Notes under the pieces: model-generated
What the model was told of the DNA's origin: nothing
Seen by the model: only the letters and a program-made list of their open reading frames with translations
Databases searched by the model: none
Virus record (IMG/VR): IMGVR_UViG_3300042298_002849
Coordinates: 1-20,625 of that record
Direction: 5' to 3' (one strand)
DNA from: a virus
DNA: 20,625 bases
Translations under genes and position numbers: made by a program
Shown: positions 19,625-20,625 of the stretch, piece after piece
Layout of the letters: each line of letters begins with the position of its first letter
Position numbering within the stretch: the stretch's first letter is position 1

Positions 19625-20463
19625 CCACCACCGTCCACATTTCCCACGGCTATCAGACCTTCATGGATGCCGTGAAGCGCTATAAGCTGCTGACGGCAGA
19701 GGAGGAGATCCTACTGGCCCGCAAGATTGCCAAGGGGTCGAAGCGTGCGCACGAGCGGATGATGCTGTGCAATTTGCGACTGGTTGCCAAGATTGCAAGC
19801 ACCATCTTTCATCGTCGCCGGCCGCAGATGCTGACGATTGAGGATCTGTTCCAGGCTGGTGTCTTCGGCCTGAGTCGTGCCGTCAGCGGTTGGGATCCTG
19901 AGCGCGGCTATAAGTTCTCGACGTATGCCTACTGGTGGATTCAGCAGGCGATCAATCGAGAGCTGATGTATCAGGACGGTGCGATCAGGCTGAAGACCAG
20001 ACCTCAGCGGTTGCTGTCGCAGGTGTCGACATGGATGGCCCGCAATAGCCAGCAGCAGCCGACGCTACGGGATGCTGTCGATGCGTTGGGACTGGACTAC
20101 GACGAGGTGCTGGGATACATCAGCGCCAGCATCGGGCCGGTGAGCCTCGACAAGGTGATCGGCGACAGCGACGACCTGGACCTAGGGAGCGTGCTGCAGG
20201 GCGACGCTGACCCGTCGGACTATGCCGAGGCCATGGAGCTATGCGGGAGGGTGCATGATGCGTTGGATGCGTTGGAGCCAGAAGAGGCTCATGCGATACG
20301 GGCAACCTATGGAATCTGCACTGATCACGATGCGATGTCGATCCGAGAGTATGTCAGGGAGCATGACGTGACGCAATTCAAGGCCGAAAGGCGAATCAGG
20401 GGTGGGATTGTAAAGCTCAAAAGACTTCTTGCATCAACCACGCAATCTTTGAGCGCGACGTAG
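19621..20463 (+). CDS. Sigma-70 family factor with atypical region 4 (second of pair)
   Basis: A 280-residue sigma factor. Region 2 is well kept at about 45-127: MMLCNLRLVAKIAS, IEDLFQAGVFGLSRAV, YKFSTYAYWWIQQAINREL, then IRLKTRPQR. The C-terminal third (about 208-271, LDALEPEEAHAIRATYGI, then MSIREYVREHDVTQFK and RRIRGGIVKLKRLL) has region 4 layout, but the helix-turn-helix is far from consensus, so its -35 recognition should differ or be weak. It is only distantly similar to the sigma encoded just upstream, so the pair is not a recent duplication. The ATG overlaps the first sigma's stop, giving coupled and perhaps equal synthesis. A late-gene role is plausible. Confidence 0.88.
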   Translation: MTTTVHISHGYQTFMDAVKRYKLLTAEEEILLARKIAKGSKRAHERMMLCNLRLVAKIASTIFHRRRPQMLTIEDLFQAGVFGLSRAVSGWDPERGYKFSTYAYWWIQQAINRELMYQDGAIRLKTRPQRLLSQVSTWMARNSQQQPTLRDAVDALGLDYDEVLGYISASIGPVSLDKVIGDSDDLDLGSVLQGDADPSDYAEAMELCGRVHDALDALEPEEAHAIRATYGICTDHDAMSIREYVREHDVTQFKAERRIRGGIVKLKRLLASTTQSLSAT

Positions 20464-20596
20464 CGTCCTGATCAGCCAGCAGGACGGCATATTCTAAGAC
20501 GCCGTTGAAGTCGCCGCGGTCGTGCATTTCTCGGAGGCAACGCTTATGACCTTCGGCGATGAACTGATCTTCCACACGATACACAAGGGGTTTCAT
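20417..20596 (-). CDS. Small hypothetical protein, convergent with sigma gene
   Basis: A 59-residue protein (MKPLVYRVEDQFIAEGHK to IAWLMQEVF), predicted largely helical, with charged first half and an Ala/Leu segment VLEYAVLLADQ. No family recognised. Its last 47 bases overlap the end of the second sigma gene on the other strand. ATG at 20596 is preferred over a GTG two codons upstream. It is the only gene seen at the right edge and may be the last of another leftward operon entering from outside the window. Confidence 0.5.
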   Translation of the reverse strand: MKPLVYRVEDQFIAEGHKRCLREMHDRGDFNGVLEYAVLLADQDATSRSKIAWLMQEVF

Positions 20597-20625
20597 GTGC
20601 ACGCCTGAAGGATGCCCTAGGTTGC

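Overview
The window reads as a contiguous piece of a double-stranded DNA phage or prophage genome, most likely from a GC-rich picocyanobacterial host of the Synechococcus/Cyanobium type. No host housekeeping gene, tRNA, rRNA, CRISPR array or integrase was seen. The cyanobacterial assignment is an inference. It rests on two RpoD-like sigma factors with cyanobacterial group-2 character, an RTX-type protein of a style common in cyanobacteria, small genes resembling families I associate with Synechococcus mobile regions, and the near absence of Shine-Dalgarno sequences.

Layout. (1) Bases 1-8226, minus strand: packaging and head genes, transcribed leftward. The order is a small hypothetical gene, a terminase small subunit-like gene, a short acidic protein, terminase large subunit, three small genes, a SNF2-like helicase overlapping a DNA methyltransferase, a DUF4055-type portal, two small basic proteins, a strong terminator followed by two more hairpins, a scaffold-like protein, and the first codons of what is probably the major capsid gene at the left edge. 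(2) Bases 8227-8551: a repeat-rich divergent control region with about ten copies of AGGTATGGCAG, a large dyad, three tandem 10-bp repeats and a flanking inverted repeat. (3) Bases 8552-10877, plus: a ribbon-helix-helix protein and a primase-helicase. (4) Bases 10837-12343, minus: a VRR-NUC nuclease and a second DEAH helicase, overlapping tail to tail with the primase. (5) Bases 12447-14026, plus: small genes separated by a repeated hairpin. One is a strong match to the DUF1874 / AcrIII-1 viral ring nuclease (type III anti-CRISPR) family. (6) Bases 14034-16019, plus: a recombination set of RecE-like nuclease, Rad52-like annealing protein, small HTH protein and SSB. (7) Bases 16019-17812, plus: tightly overlapping small genes ending in a NrdR-type zinc-ribbon protein. 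(8) Bases 17871-18470: an RTX-like protein. (9) Bases 18512-20463: a clear promoter driving a membrane-anchored HTH mini-protein and two overlapping but dissimilar sigma-70 factors. A small minus-strand gene closes the window.

How it fits together (inference): the RHH/primase block and its iteron region look like a replication start and control locus; the helicases, nuclease, annealing protein and SSB serve replication and recombination; the two sigma factors probably reprogram host RNA polymerase for later gene sets; and the minus-strand arm builds and fills the head. The items most worth following up are the AcrIII-1-like protein and its repeat-flanked cassette, the membrane-HTH plus double-sigma operon, and the iteron/dyad region.
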